In this document: in pieces, positions 16,795-25,484 of the stretch
How positions within the stretch are numbered: position 1 is the first letter of the stretch
Layout: every line of letters begins with the position of its first letter
DNA from: Streptomyces griseocarneus
Lineage (GTDB): Bacteria > Actinomycetota > Actinomycetes > Streptomycetales > Streptomycetaceae
Reading direction: 5' to 3'
Assembly: GCF_014655595.1 (NCBI RefSeq)
Contig: NZ_BNBL01000007.1
Location: 201,909 to 265,908 of the forward strand
Length of the DNA stretch: 64,000 bases
The notes under the pieces: generated by a model
Told to the model about the DNA's origin: nothing
The model's input: the letters and a program-made list of their open reading frames with translations, nothing else
The model's database searches: none
Position numbers and translations under genes: made by a program

Positions 16795-17994
16795 ATGATC
16801 CGTGAACGGGCGCTTCGCTGGCGGCGTGGCCTGGTGGTGGCGCTGCCCGGGCTGTGGGTCCTCGGGGTCGTCTGCTGGGAGCTGCTGAGCCCCCTGGGAG
16901 CGCAGTTCGTCCAACTCCTCGCCGCCGCGCCCGCGATCGCCTGCGCCGGCACCGGCCGCCGCCAGTGCGTCGTCCTGGGCGGCGCCTGCGCGCTGTTCGC
17001 CCTGGTGCCGCTCGGCTCCGCCGGCCGCGCCGAGGCCGGCCGGCTCGGCACCTGCTGCGCGATCCTCGCGGTCGTCGGCGCCGGCTACCTCACCTCCGGC
17101 CGCGGCCGCCGCCTCGCCCAGGAGCTCGAGCACGTCAGGGAGGTGGCGGCCGCCGCCCAGCGCGCCCTGCTGCGGCCCCTGCCGCCCCTGCTCGACGGAC
17201 TCGCCCTGGCCGGCGGCCATCTGTCCGCCAGCAGGGGAGCCCTCGTCGGCGGCGATCTCTACGAGGCGCTCGCCACCCCGCACGGCGTCCGCGTCGTCAT
17301 GGGCGACGTCCGCGGCCACGGCCTGCCCGCCCTGGGCACCGTCGCCGCCCTGCTCGGCAGCTTCCGCGAGGCCGCCCACGACGAGCCCGAACTGCCCGGC
17401 GTCCTGCGCCGCCTGGAGCGCGCCCTGCAGCGCCACCTGCGCGAGCGGGCCCGCACCGACGCCGGGCCCGGAGCGGCGTCCGCGGGGGCCGTGCGGGAGC
17501 GCGCCGACGCCGAGGAGTTCGTGACCGTCCTGCTGCTGGAGGTCAGCGAGGAGGGCGAGGTCACGGCGCTCAACTGCGGGCACCCCTGGCCGCACCGCCT
17601 CACCGGCACGCCCCACGGCACGCCCCGCGCCGTCACCGTGGCCCCCGGCGACCCGCTGCCCCCGCTCGGGGCGTTCCCGCTGCCCGCCGAGCTGCCCCTG
17701 CTCGCCCTGGACCGGCTGCGCCCCGGCGACGCCCTGGTCCTGCACACCGACGGCGCCGAGGACGCCCGGGACGCCGCCGGGGCGTTCTTCCCCCTCACCG
17801 GCGTCCTCACCGAGGCCGCCCGCCGCACGCCACCGGCCCCCGCCGCCGTCGTCGAGCACGTCCAGGACGCCCTGCTGCGCCACACCGGCGGCCGGCTCGG
17901 CGACGACATCGCCCTGCTGGCCCTGCGCAACGACCGCACCCGCGTCCCCGCCCGGCCGGCGCCCGCCCCGCTCGCCCGCTGCGCCCGGCGCTGA
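16795..17994 (+). CDS. Membrane-anchored SpoIIE-type (PP2C) serine phosphatase
   Basis: A 399-residue protein from ATG 16795, preceded by a GGGGGG run. An upstream in-frame ATG at 16705 would add 30 codons lacking streptomycete third-position GC, so it is rejected. Three to four hydrophobic helices occupy about residues 10-105, followed by a short helical linker and a PP2C/SpoIIE domain. Metal-binding motifs are visible: GGDLYEAL, MGDVRGHGLPA, HTDGAEDARD and GDDIALLAL. Such phosphatases dephosphorylate anti-sigma-factor antagonists; the partner is not encoded nearby. Probably monocistronic. Confidence 0.9.
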   Translation: MIRERALRWRRGLVVALPGLWVLGVVCWELLSPLGAQFVQLLAAAPAIACAGTGRRQCVVLGGACALFALVPLGSAGRAEAGRLGTCCAILAVVGAGYLTSGRGRRLAQELEHVREVAAAAQRALLRPLPPLLDGLALAGGHLSASRGALVGGDLYEALATPHGVRVVMGDVRGHGLPALGTVAALLGSFREAAHDEPELPGVLRRLERALQRHLRERARTDAGPGAASAGAVRERADAEEFVTVLLLEVSEEGEVTALNCGHPWPHRLTGTPHGTPRAVTVAPGDPLPPLGAFPLPAELPLLALDRLRPGDALVLHTDGAEDARDAAGAFFPLTGVLTEAARRTPPAPAAVVEHVQDALLRHTGGRLGDDIALLALRNDRTRVPARPAPAPLARCARR

Positions 17995-18079
17995 AGTCCC
18001 TTGCGGCGGTGGCTCGTTCACACCCCGTGCGAAGTGACCTCCACTACGCTGATCCCACCGAGCGCACCGGAGGGCGGGC

Positions 18080-19417
18080 ATGGAGCCCAACACACTGCTC
18101 GACGCCATCCTCGACGAAGCGGGCATATCCCACGCCGGCCTGGCCGCCCACATCAACGCGGCGGGCCGGGCGCGGGGACTGGCGTTGCGTTACGAACACA
18201 CCGCCGTCGCCCGCTGGCTCAAGGGCCAGCGGCCCCGCGGCCAGGTACCGGACCTGATCTGCGAGGTCCTCGGCGAGCGGCTGCACCGCGCGCTGACCCT
18301 CGACGACATCGGCCTGGGCACCCCCGGCACCCCCCGGGCGCCCGGCACCCCGCTGTCCGGCTTCGTCGAGCGCGCCACCGCCCTGTGGCGCTCCGACGAA
18401 CAGCAGCGCGAACACGTCGTACGGGCCCCCGCCGTCACGGGCACCCCCGCCGTCATCCCGGTCTGGGAGTGGGAGAACCCTCCCGAGGACGCCGACGTCT
18501 CCCGCCGCGGGCTGACCCGCGTCTCGCCGACCGACATCGAGATGCTGCGCGCGGCCCGCGCCCACTACGAGCAGATGTACCGCAAGGCGGGCGGCGTCGC
18601 GACCCGGGCCAGGGTGGTCGGCTTCCTCAACGCCGAGGCGGCCCCCCTGCTGCGCGGCAGCTACTCGGACGCCACGGGCCGTCAGCTGCACCGGGCCACC
18701 GGCGGCCTGGTGGCCGTCGCGGGCATCTGCGCCTACGACTCCGACGCGCACGGCCTGGCCCAGCGCTACTTCCACCAGGCGCTGCGGCTGGCCAAGGCCA
18801 GCGGGGACCGGGGCCTGGGCGCGTACGTGATCGCCCTGCTCGTCAACCAGTCGCTCTTCATGGGGGAGTACCGCCAGGCCGTCGCCTTCGCCGAGTCCGC
18901 GCTGCGGGCCGCGGGCTCCGACCTCACCCCCGCGCTCGCCGCCGACCTCTACGCCATGCAGGCCAAGGCGTACGCCCGGCTCGGCGACGGCGCCGGGGCG
19001 CTCGGCTGCATCCGGCGGGCCGAGGCGGCCGCCGAACGCATCCACCGTGGCCAGGAGCCCGCCGAGACCGGCTACGTCCAGCCCGGCCTGGTGAACGTAC
19101 AGGTGGCGGAGGCGCTGCTCAGCCTCGGCGACCTCGGACCCGCCCGTGAGCACGCGGACCGGGCCGTCGACACCCCCGCCCACGACCGGGGCCGTGTCCA
19201 CCGGCTCGCCATGCTCACGCACATCGAGCTGCGTCAGGGAGACGCGGACAAGGCGGTGGCCACCGCACGGGAGATGACCGAGCAGGCGAGAGGCATGGAA
19301 TCGCAGCGCTTACGGGACCGGCTCCGAGCGGTGCGCGAGCACCTGATCGAAAGTGGGTGCGCGGCCACGGCCGAGGCCGCCGAGATGATCGACGGGGCGC
19401 TGCGCGTGCCCTTGTGA
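18080..19417 (+). CDS. TPR-containing NsdA-like regulatory protein with a TTA codon
   Basis: A 445-residue cytoplasmic protein. An N-terminal helix-turn-helix-like segment (LLDAILDEAGISHAGLAAHIN, then YEHTAVARWLKGQRPRG, residues 1-60) is followed by a linker with WEWENP and several tetratricopeptide-like helical repeats (about residues 180-420). This matches the streptomycete family that includes NsdA, a negative regulator of sporulation and antibiotic production; which member it is cannot be told by eye. Codon 411 is TTA (19310-19312), so full-length translation should require the bldA leucyl-tRNA. A TACGCT -10 at 18043-18048 and GGAGGG before the ATG support the start. Confidence 0.8.
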   Translation: MEPNTLLDAILDEAGISHAGLAAHINAAGRARGLALRYEHTAVARWLKGQRPRGQVPDLICEVLGERLHRALTLDDIGLGTPGTPRAPGTPLSGFVERATALWRSDEQQREHVVRAPAVTGTPAVIPVWEWENPPEDADVSRRGLTRVSPTDIEMLRAARAHYEQMYRKAGGVATRARVVGFLNAEAAPLLRGSYSDATGRQLHRATGGLVAVAGICAYDSDAHGLAQRYFHQALRLAKASGDRGLGAYVIALLVNQSLFMGEYRQAVAFAESALRAAGSDLTPALAADLYAMQAKAYARLGDGAGALGCIRRAEAAAERIHRGQEPAETGYVQPGLVNVQVAEALLSLGDLGPAREHADRAVDTPAHDRGRVHRLAMLTHIELRQGDADKAVATAREMTEQARGMESQRLRDRLRAVREHLIESGCAATAEAAEMIDGALRVPL

Positions 19418-19475
19418 GGCAAGTCGCCGGGACAACGCCCGGGAGGTGGCCACCTCGGCGGAAGGTGGCATACAC

Positions 19476-20006
19476 GTGCGTTGGAAGAATCTCAGGGAGC
19501 TGACCGTCTACGAGAACCGCTGGTTCCAGGTCAATCTCGCGGACGTCGAACTCCCCGACGGCCGTCATCTCGACCACTTCCTCATCCGGCTGCGGCCCGT
19601 CGCCGTGGCCACGGTGGTCAACGCGGCGAACGAGGTCCTGCTGCTGTGGCGGCACCGTTTCATCACCGACAACTGGGGCTGGGAGCTGGCGGCGGGCGTC
19701 GTCGAGGACGGCGAGGACATCGCCGGCGCCGCGGCCCGCGAGATGGAGGAGGAGACCGGATGGCGGCCCGGCCCGCTGCGGCACCTGATGTCCGTGGAGC
19801 CGTCCAACGGTCTCACCGACGCCCGGCACCACATCTACTGGACGGACGAGGCCGAGTACATCGGTGACCCGGAGGACGGCTTCGAGTCGGACCGCCGGGA
19901 GTGGGTGCCGCTCAAGCTGGTGCCCGACCTGATCGCCCGCGGTGAGGTGCCCGCCGCCAACATGGCGGCCGCCCTGCTGCTCCTGCACCACATCCGGCTC
20001 GGCTGA
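19476..20006 (+). CDS. NUDIX hydrolase
   Basis: A 176-residue hydrolase. The Nudix box is complete, GVVEDGEDIAGAAAREMEEETGW at about residues 72-94, giving the Mg2+-binding glutamates. The preceding NWGWELAAG and following EPSNGLTDARHHIYW suggest the ADP-ribose/nucleotide-sugar pyrophosphatase branch, but the substrate is not fixed. GTG 19476 has GGAAGG at 10-base spacing; an earlier GTG (19446) adds 10 residues but has its ribosome-binding site immediately adjacent. It follows the TPR regulator by 58 bp and may be cotranscribed with it. Confidence 0.9.
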   Translation: MRWKNLRELTVYENRWFQVNLADVELPDGRHLDHFLIRLRPVAVATVVNAANEVLLLWRHRFITDNWGWELAAGVVEDGEDIAGAAAREMEEETGWRPGPLRHLMSVEPSNGLTDARHHIYWTDEAEYIGDPEDGFESDRREWVPLKLVPDLIARGEVPAANMAAALLLLHHIRLG

Positions 20007-20045
20007 CGCCTCCCGCGTCGCCGTCCGTTGCCCGTGGTTCCGCGT

Positions 20046-20303
20046 TCATCGGCCGATCGCCTGCCAGACGGCGACCGCCAGTCCGGCGAGGCCGGTGAGC
20101 GCGGCAAGTGACGGCAGCGGCCATTTGCCGTGTTCCAGAGCCCGTACCCGCTCGGTCATGTCGGTCAGCTCGCGCTCCGCCTGGTCGCTGCGCTGAGTGA
20201 GCAGGGCCAGGTGCCCGTCGATGCGGACGACGCCGACGTCGAGGCTGCGCCTGAGCTCCGCGAGCTCGGCCGCCCTGACGGCGTGCTCGGGATGGATGGT
20301 CAC
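20046..20303 (-). CDS. Small coiled-coil membrane protein (unknown function)
   Basis: An 85-residue protein from GTG 20303 with GGAAGGGG 8 bases upstream. Residues about 8-58 are a charged heptad-like helix (AAELAELRRSL...QAERELTDMTERVRALEHG), likely a coiled coil. One C-terminal transmembrane helix follows (LPSLAALTGLAGLAVAVW). The family is not recognised. A longer frame from 20432 would add residues with poor coding bias. It converges on the NUDIX gene. Confidence 0.65.
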   Translation of the reverse strand: MTIHPEHAVRAAELAELRRSLDVGVVRIDGHLALLTQRSDQAERELTDMTERVRALEHGKWPLPSLAALTGLAGLAVAVWQAIGR

Positions 20304-20495
20304 GGTCCGTACCCCTTCCGGGAGAGTCCATGCGTGGTGACGACGATCCGAGTCAATCGCGTGGACGGGCGGGGCGGGAGCGTGTGCGGAGGGTATCCGC
20401 GGGTCACCGGCGCACACCCCGTGTGAACGCACGCCCCCGCCGGCGGGGCCGGCGGGGGCGCGGTCGGTGACGGACGGTCAGCGGACGGGCCGCTC

Positions 20496-21365
20496 TCAGT
20501 AGGTGTAGAAGCCCGAGCCCGTCTTGCGGCCCAGGCGGCCGGCGTCGACCATGCGCTGCAGCAGCGGCGGGGCGGCGTACAGCGGCTCCTTGTACTCCGC
20601 GTACATGCTGTCGGCGACCGAGGCGACGGTGTCCAGGCCGATCAGGTCGGACAGCCGCAGCGGGCCCATCGGGTGGGCGCAGCCCAGCTCCATGCCGTTG
20701 TCGATGTCCTCGCGGCTGGCGATGCCGGACTCGAACATCCGGATGGCCGAGAGGAGGTAGGGGATCAGCAGGGCGTTGACCACGAAGCCGGAGCGGTCCT
20801 GGGCGCGGATGGCGTGCTTGCCCAGCACCTTGCCGACCAGCGCCTCGGCGCGCCGGATCGTCTCCTCGCCGGTGGTCAGCGCGGGGATCAGCTCGACGAG
20901 CTGCTGCACCGGGGCAGGGTTGAAGAAGTGGATGCCGATGACCTTGTCCGGGCGGGAGGTCGCCACGGCCAGCTTCACCAGCGGGATGGAGGAGGTGTTG
21001 GAGGCCAGGATCGCGTCCGGGCTGGTCACCACCTGGTCGAGGACCTTGAAGATCTCCGTCTTGACCTGCTCGTTCTCCACGACGGCTTCGATGATCAGGT
21101 CGCGGTCGGCGAACTCGCCGAGGTCGGTGGTGAAGCTCAGCCGCGCCAGGGTGGCGTCTCGCTCCGCCTCGGTGATCTTGCCGCGTTCGGCGGCCTTGCC
21201 GAGGGAGTTGGTCAGGCGGGTGCGCCCCAGCTCCAGCGCGTCACCGGTGGTCTCGGCGACCTTGACGTCCAGGCCCGCCCGGGCGCACACCTCCGCGATG
21301 CCCGCGCCCATCTGGCCGCAACCCACCACTCCGACGCGTGCAATGCCGGCGATTGAGTCTGTCAC
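20496..21365 (-). CDS. 3-hydroxybutyryl-CoA dehydrogenase
   Basis: A 289-residue NAD(P)-dependent enzyme from a GTG start with GAAAGG upstream. The N-terminal Rossmann motif VGVVGCGQMGAGIAEVCARAG (residues 11-31), the catalytic region IGIHFFNPAPVQQLVELIP, and the C-terminal dimerisation domain with DNGMELGCAHPMGPLRLSDLIGLD are all classic. It interconverts acetoacetyl-CoA and 3-hydroxybutyryl-CoA, and in Streptomyces it can feed the ethylmalonyl-CoA pathway or butyrate/PHB metabolism. It appears monocistronic, divergent from the Tat-exported hydrolase gene. Confidence 0.94.
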   Translation of the reverse strand: MTDSIAGIARVGVVGCGQMGAGIAEVCARAGLDVKVAETTGDALELGRTRLTNSLGKAAERGKITEAERDATLARLSFTTDLGEFADRDLIIEAVVENEQVKTEIFKVLDQVVTSPDAILASNTSSIPLVKLAVATSRPDKVIGIHFFNPAPVQQLVELIPALTTGEETIRRAEALVGKVLGKHAIRAQDRSGFVVNALLIPYLLSAIRMFESGIASREDIDNGMELGCAHPMGPLRLSDLIGLDTVASVADSMYAEYKEPLYAAPPLLQRMVDAGRLGRKTGSGFYTY

Positions 21366-21537
21366 CTCGTGCCTTTCGCTGATCTTCGTCGATTGCCGCG
21401 GGTGGTCGAAGGTCGTCCGGCTCCCGCCTTGGCAAAGACGTTACTCCGCGGTGGGCGGTGGTGAGAGGGCCGGGGCGGGCATGCTCTGCGCGAATGCTGT
21501 GACACACGAGGCATCCTCAAGCAGGGAGAATTCGCAA

Positions 21538-22782
21538 ATGGGGCGTTTGACCAGAAGAGGGTTCGGGGTGGCCGCCGCGGGTGCCATGACGGCGATGCTG
21601 GCGACGGGTGAGGCGGGCGCGCTGCCGGCGCCCGAGGGTGCCGGGCGGAGCCGCAAGGGGGAATTCCGCGGCATGTGGGCCGCCACGGTCGTCAACATCG
21701 ACTGGCCGTCGCAGCCCGGCCTGCCGCCCGAGCGCCAACGGGCCGAGCTGACCGCGCTCCTCGACGTCGCCGTGGCCCGCCGGCTCAACGCCGTCCTCCT
21801 CCAGATAAGGCCCACCGCCGACGCCTTCTGGCCGTCCCGCTACGAGCCGTGGTCGGAGTACCTGACGGGCACTCAGGGACGCTCGCCCGGCTGGGACCCG
21901 CTGGCCTTCGCGGTGCGCGAGGCCCACCGGCGCCGCCTGGAGCTGCACGGCTGGTTCAACCCGTACCGCGTCGCCAACCACACCGACCCCGGCCGGCTGA
22001 CGCCCACCCACCCCGCCCGGGTGCACCCCGGCTGGGTGCTGCCCTACGGCGGCAAGCTCTACTACAACCCCGGCCTGCCGGAGGTCCGCCGCTTCGTGCA
22101 GGACGCCATGCTGGACGCGGTCTGGCGCTACGACCTGGACGGCGTGCACTTCGACGACTACTTCTACCCCTACCCCGTGGCCGGGCAGACCTTCGACGAC
22201 GCGGCGGCCTACGAGCGCTACGGCGCCGGCTTCCCCGACCGGGCCGCCTGGCGGCGCGACAACATCGACCGGCTGGTGCGGGAGATGTCCGAACGCATCA
22301 AGAGGCGCAAGAGACATGTGCGGTTCGGCGTCAGCCCGTTCGCCGTCTGGCGCAACCGCGCCACCGACCCGCTGGGCTCCGACACCCGGGCCGGCGTCCA
22401 GACCTACGACGACCTCCACGCCGACACCCGCAAGTGGGTCCGCGAGGGCTGGATCGACTACATCGTCCCGCAGTGCTACTGGCACATCGGCTTCTCCGTC
22501 GCCGACTACGCCAAGCTGCTGCCCTGGTGGGCGGAGACCGTACGCGGCACCGACGTCCACCTCTACATCGGCGAGGCCCTGTACCGGGCCGGCGATCCCG
22601 CGCAGCCCGCACCCTGGCAGGACCCCGCCGAACTCTCCCGCCACGTCGCCCTCGGCAGGACGTACCCCGAGGTGCTCGGCAACGTCTACTTCTCCGCCCA
22701 GCACGTCGTCCGGGACCGCATCGGCGCGATGGCGCGCGTGGTGAAGGACCACTACCCCCACCGCGCACGCCCGCCGCGCTGA
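21538..22782 (+). CDS. Tat-exported glycoside-hydrolase-like protein (GH10-like/YngK family)
   Basis: A 414-residue exported protein. The twin-arginine signal RLTRRGFGVAAAG starts at residue 3 and ends near GEAGA (residue 22). The mature part begins with EFRGMWAATVVNIDWPS, followed by LNAVLLQIRPTADAFWPS, ELHGWFNPYR and DLDGVHFDDYFYPYP; these are hallmarks of the DUF187/glycosyl-hydrolase-like 10 family (YngK). Conserved acidic residues in the HFDDYF motif are likely catalytic. It probably acts on an extracellular or wall glycan, possibly a muropeptide, but substrates of this family are poorly defined. ATG 21538 follows GGGAGA. Confidence 0.88.
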   Translation: MGRLTRRGFGVAAAGAMTAMLATGEAGALPAPEGAGRSRKGEFRGMWAATVVNIDWPSQPGLPPERQRAELTALLDVAVARRLNAVLLQIRPTADAFWPSRYEPWSEYLTGTQGRSPGWDPLAFAVREAHRRRLELHGWFNPYRVANHTDPGRLTPTHPARVHPGWVLPYGGKLYYNPGLPEVRRFVQDAMLDAVWRYDLDGVHFDDYFYPYPVAGQTFDDAAAYERYGAGFPDRAAWRRDNIDRLVREMSERIKRRKRHVRFGVSPFAVWRNRATDPLGSDTRAGVQTYDDLHADTRKWVREGWIDYIVPQCYWHIGFSVADYAKLLPWWAETVRGTDVHLYIGEALYRAGDPAQPAPWQDPAELSRHVALGRTYPEVLGNVYFSAQHVVRDRIGAMARVVKDHYPHRARPPR

Positions 22783-22794
22783 CGCCCCGGGCGG

Positions 22795-22992
22795 CTACTG
22801 GTCGCCCGCCTTGCGGTGGTCCACCACGGAGTCCGGGCCCGGGGACATGATGCTCTCGTGCCCGTTCTCGGACCGGACCCGGTACGGCGGGGTGCCGTCG
22901 CGGCCCAGGACCTCCACGATCTCCACGACGTGGTCCTGCTGCCCGACCACCCGGCCGTGCACCACCAACCGGTCGCCCTTGCTCGCATGCAT
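22795..22992 (-). CDS. DUF1918 domain protein
   Basis: A 65-residue protein beginning MHASKGDRLVVHGRVVGQ and containing PPYRVRSENGHESIMSPGPDS. This is a full-length DUF1918, a small beta-barrel (SH3-like) family widespread in actinobacteria with no known role. ATG 22992 follows a GAAAGGGTC segment. It is convergent with the hydrolase gene (12-bp gap) and downstream of, but separated from, the EamA gene. Confidence 0.88.
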   Translation of the reverse strand: MHASKGDRLVVHGRVVGQQDHVVEIVEVLGRDGTPPYRVRSENGHESIMSPGPDSVVDHRKAGDQ

Positions 22993-23116
22993 CGACGTGA
23001 CCCTTTCGCCGAGGGATGGGACAGGTGCACTCGGATACTCCCAGCCTAGGACGAGCGGCGGTATAGGGCGCGCCCGGGAAAGTGCGGACCGGTGCGCCGG
23101 CCGGTGTCCGGCCGGG

Positions 23117-24040
23117 TCAGCGTCCGGCCCGCTGGGTCACGCCGATGCACACCAGCACGGCGAGGGCCGCCACGGGCGCGGCCGGCGTCAGCCGCTCGCC
23201 CAGCAGCGCCACCGACCACACCAGGGTGAGCAGGGGCTGGGCCAGCTGCAGCTGGCTCGCCCTGGCCACCCCGATCGCGGCCATCCCCCGGTACCAGACC
23301 CACAGGCCCACGAACTGCGAGCCGACCGCCACCCACAGCAGCCCGGCCACCGCGTGGCCGGTCAGCCGGACCGGCTCGGACGCCAGCGCGAGCACCGCGC
23401 CGACGGCGGCCACCGGCAGGCACAGCACCAGCGCCCAGGCGATCACCTGCCGGCCCGGCATCTCGCGGGCCAGCCGGCCACCCTCCGAGTAGCCGGCCGC
23501 GCACACCAGCAGGGCGCCGAAGAGATACAGATCGCCGGCGGTCGGCGCGCCGCCGCTCTGCCACAGGGCGAAGACCGCCACCACGACCGCTCCGGCCACC
23601 GCGGCCGCCCAGAACAGCCGCGGGTGCCGCGCCCCGGTCCGCAGCGCCGAGTAGGCGGCCGTCGTCAGCGGCAGCAGGCCCACGACCACGGCCGCGTGGG
23701 AGGTCGTGGAGGTGCGCAGGGCGAGGGTGGTCAGCAGGGGGAACCCGACCACGGTCCCGGCGGCCACCACGAGCAGCCCCCGCCACTGCGCCCGGGTGGG
23801 CCGGGACGCCCGGCCGGCGAGCAGGCAGGCCCCGGCGAGCACGCCCGCCAGGACCAGCCGGCAGGTGGTCGCCGACCACGGACCGAAGCCTTCGAGCGCC
23901 CACGCGGTCGAGGGGAAGGTGAGCGAGAACGCGACCACGGCGAGGGCGGCGAGCAGCGTGCCGAGGCGGGACCGGCCGTCCGTCCGCGGGGCGTCCACCG
24001 CTATCGCGGACGGGAGAGTAGCGCTATCTTGTGCTGTCAT
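23117..24040 (-). CDS. EamA/DMT-family transporter
   Basis: A 307-residue permease with about ten hydrophobic helices arranged as two EamA repeats (residues about 27-150 and 165-300; WRGLLVVAAGTVVGF and QLAQPLLTLVWSVALLGERLTP are typical). It likely exports an amino acid or a related metabolite. The ATG at 24040 is the first of several candidate starts; a GTG at 23998 would remove 14 residues. The ATG overlaps the divergent MocR ATG, so the regulator most likely controls this transporter from the shared region. Unusual: both start codons occupy the same bases on opposite strands. Confidence 0.9.
   Translation of the reverse strand: MTAQDSATLPSAIAVDAPRTDGRSRLGTLLAALAVVAFSLTFPSTAWALEGFGPWSATTCRLVLAGVLAGACLLAGRASRPTRAQWRGLLVVAAGTVVGFPLLTTLALRTSTTSHAAVVVGLLPLTTAAYSALRTGARHPRLFWAAAVAGAVVVAVFALWQSGGAPTAGDLYLFGALLVCAAGYSEGGRLAREMPGRQVIAWALVLCLPVAAVGAVLALASEPVRLTGHAVAGLLWVAVGSQFVGLWVWYRGMAAIGVARASQLQLAQPLLTLVWSVALLGERLTPAAPVAALAVLVCIGVTQRAGR
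24025..24030 (+). promoter_or_regulatory. -10 element of MocR-family gene
   Basis: TATCTT lies 8 bp before ATG 24039. No ribosome-binding site is present, implying a leaderless transcript. The element lies inside the N-terminal codons of the divergent EamA gene if that gene starts at 24040. Confidence 0.5.
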
Positions 24041-25484
24041 GCATGAGCGTAACAGCGTCGCCGAGCTGGCCGGGATCCTGCGCGCGGAGGTCAACCGCTA
24101 CTCTCCGGGCGAGAAGCTGCCGTCGAGTCGCGCGCTGATCGACCGCTTCCACGTCAGCCCCGTCACCGTCTCCCGGGCGCTGGCCGCGCTGGCCGCCGAG
24201 GGCCTGGTCGTCACCCGGCCGGGCGCCGGCGCCTTCCGCGCCGAGCCGCGCCGGGCCCCCGCCCGCTCCGGCGACACCTCCTGGCAGCAGGTCGCGCTGA
24301 GCGCCGAGACGGGCGACGAGGCCGTACCGCGCTCCGTCGACGCCCGCGGGATCTCCTTCAGCCTCGCCGCGCCACCGCCCGGCGTCATCGAGCTCACCGG
24401 CGGCTATCTCCACCCCTCGCTCCAGCCCGAACGTGCCCTGGCCGCCGCCCTCGCGCGGGCCGGCCGGCGGCCCGGCGCCTGGGAACGGCCGCCGCTGGAG
24501 GGCGTGGGTGACCTGCGCGCCTGGTTCGCCCGCGAGATCGGCGGCCCGGCCGGCCTCGTCTCCGCCTCCGACGTCCTGATCACCTCCGGCGGCCAGAGCG
24601 CGCTGACCACCGCGCTGCGCGCCCTCGCCCCGCCCGGGGCGCCCGTGCTCGTCGAGTCCCCCACCTACCCCGGCATGCTCGCGGCCGCCCGCGCCTCGGG
24701 GCTGCGGCCCGTACCCGTGCCGGTGGACGACCGCGGCGTGCGCGCCGACCTGCTGGCCGACGCGTTCCGCGCCAGCCGCGCCCGGGTCTTCGTCTGCCAG
24801 CCGCTCTACCAGAACCCCACCGGCACGGTCCTGGCCGACGAGCGGCGCCGGGAGGTGCTCCGGGTCGCCCGCGCGGCGGGCGCCTTCGTCATCGAGGACG
24901 ACTTCGCGCGCCGCCTCGCCCACGAGGACGCCCCGCCCCTGCCGCCCACCCTCGCCTCCGACGACCCCGACGGCGTCGTCGTGCACGTCTGCTCGCTGAC
25001 CAAGTTCACCTCGCCCAGCCTGCGCGTGGGCGCCCTCGCCGCCCGGGGCCCGGTCCTGGAGCGGCTGCGGGCCATCCAGGTCGTCGACAGCTTCTTCGTC
25101 CCCCGCCCGCTGCAGGAGGCGGCGCTCGAACTCGTCGGCTCACCCGCCTGGGCCCGCCACCGCCGTACGGTCGCCGCCGTGCTGCGCACCCGCCGCGAGA
25201 CGCTCCTGGCCGAACTGGGCCGGCGACTGCCCGCCCTGAGCGCCGGGTTCGTTCCCCCGGGCGGCTTCCACGTCTGGCTCCGCCTGCCGGACGGCACCGA
25301 CGAGAACGCCCTGGCCGCCGCCGCGCTGCGCGCCGGCGTCGCCGTCTCCCCGGGCCGGCCCTTCTTCTGCGCCGAGCCCCCGGCGCCGCACCTGCGGCTG
25401 TGCTTCTCGGCGGCCGCGAGCACCGACGAACTGGCCGAGGGCGTACGCCGCCTGCGGGCCGCCCACGACGAAGTCCCGGCCTAG
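24039..25484 (+). CDS. MocR-type GntR/aminotransferase transcriptional regulator
   Basis: A 481-residue fusion of an N-terminal GntR winged helix (residues 1-75, EKLPSSRALIDRFHVSPVTVSRALAALAAEGLVVTRPGAGAF) to a class I aminotransferase-like PLP domain (about 115-480). The PLP-binding Lys is in CSLTKFTSPSLRVG, and the YQNPTG motif is present. Such regulators sense an amino acid or PLP derivative and usually act on a divergent gene, here the EamA transporter. Its TAG stop shares a CTAG palindrome with the LysR stop on the other strand. A leaderless start at ATG 24039 is inferred. Confidence 0.93.
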   Translation: MHERNSVAELAGILRAEVNRYSPGEKLPSSRALIDRFHVSPVTVSRALAALAAEGLVVTRPGAGAFRAEPRRAPARSGDTSWQQVALSAETGDEAVPRSVDARGISFSLAAPPPGVIELTGGYLHPSLQPERALAAALARAGRRPGAWERPPLEGVGDLRAWFAREIGGPAGLVSASDVLITSGGQSALTTALRALAPPGAPVLVESPTYPGMLAAARASGLRPVPVPVDDRGVRADLLADAFRASRARVFVCQPLYQNPTGTVLADERRREVLRVARAAGAFVIEDDFARRLAHEDAPPLPPTLASDDPDGVVVHVCSLTKFTSPSLRVGALAARGPVLERLRAIQVVDSFFVPRPLQEAALELVGSPAWARHRRTVAAVLRTRRETLLAELGRRLPALSAGFVPPGGFHVWLRLPDGTDENALAAAALRAGVAVSPGRPFFCAEPPAPHLRLCFSAAASTDELAEGVRRLRAAHDEVPA

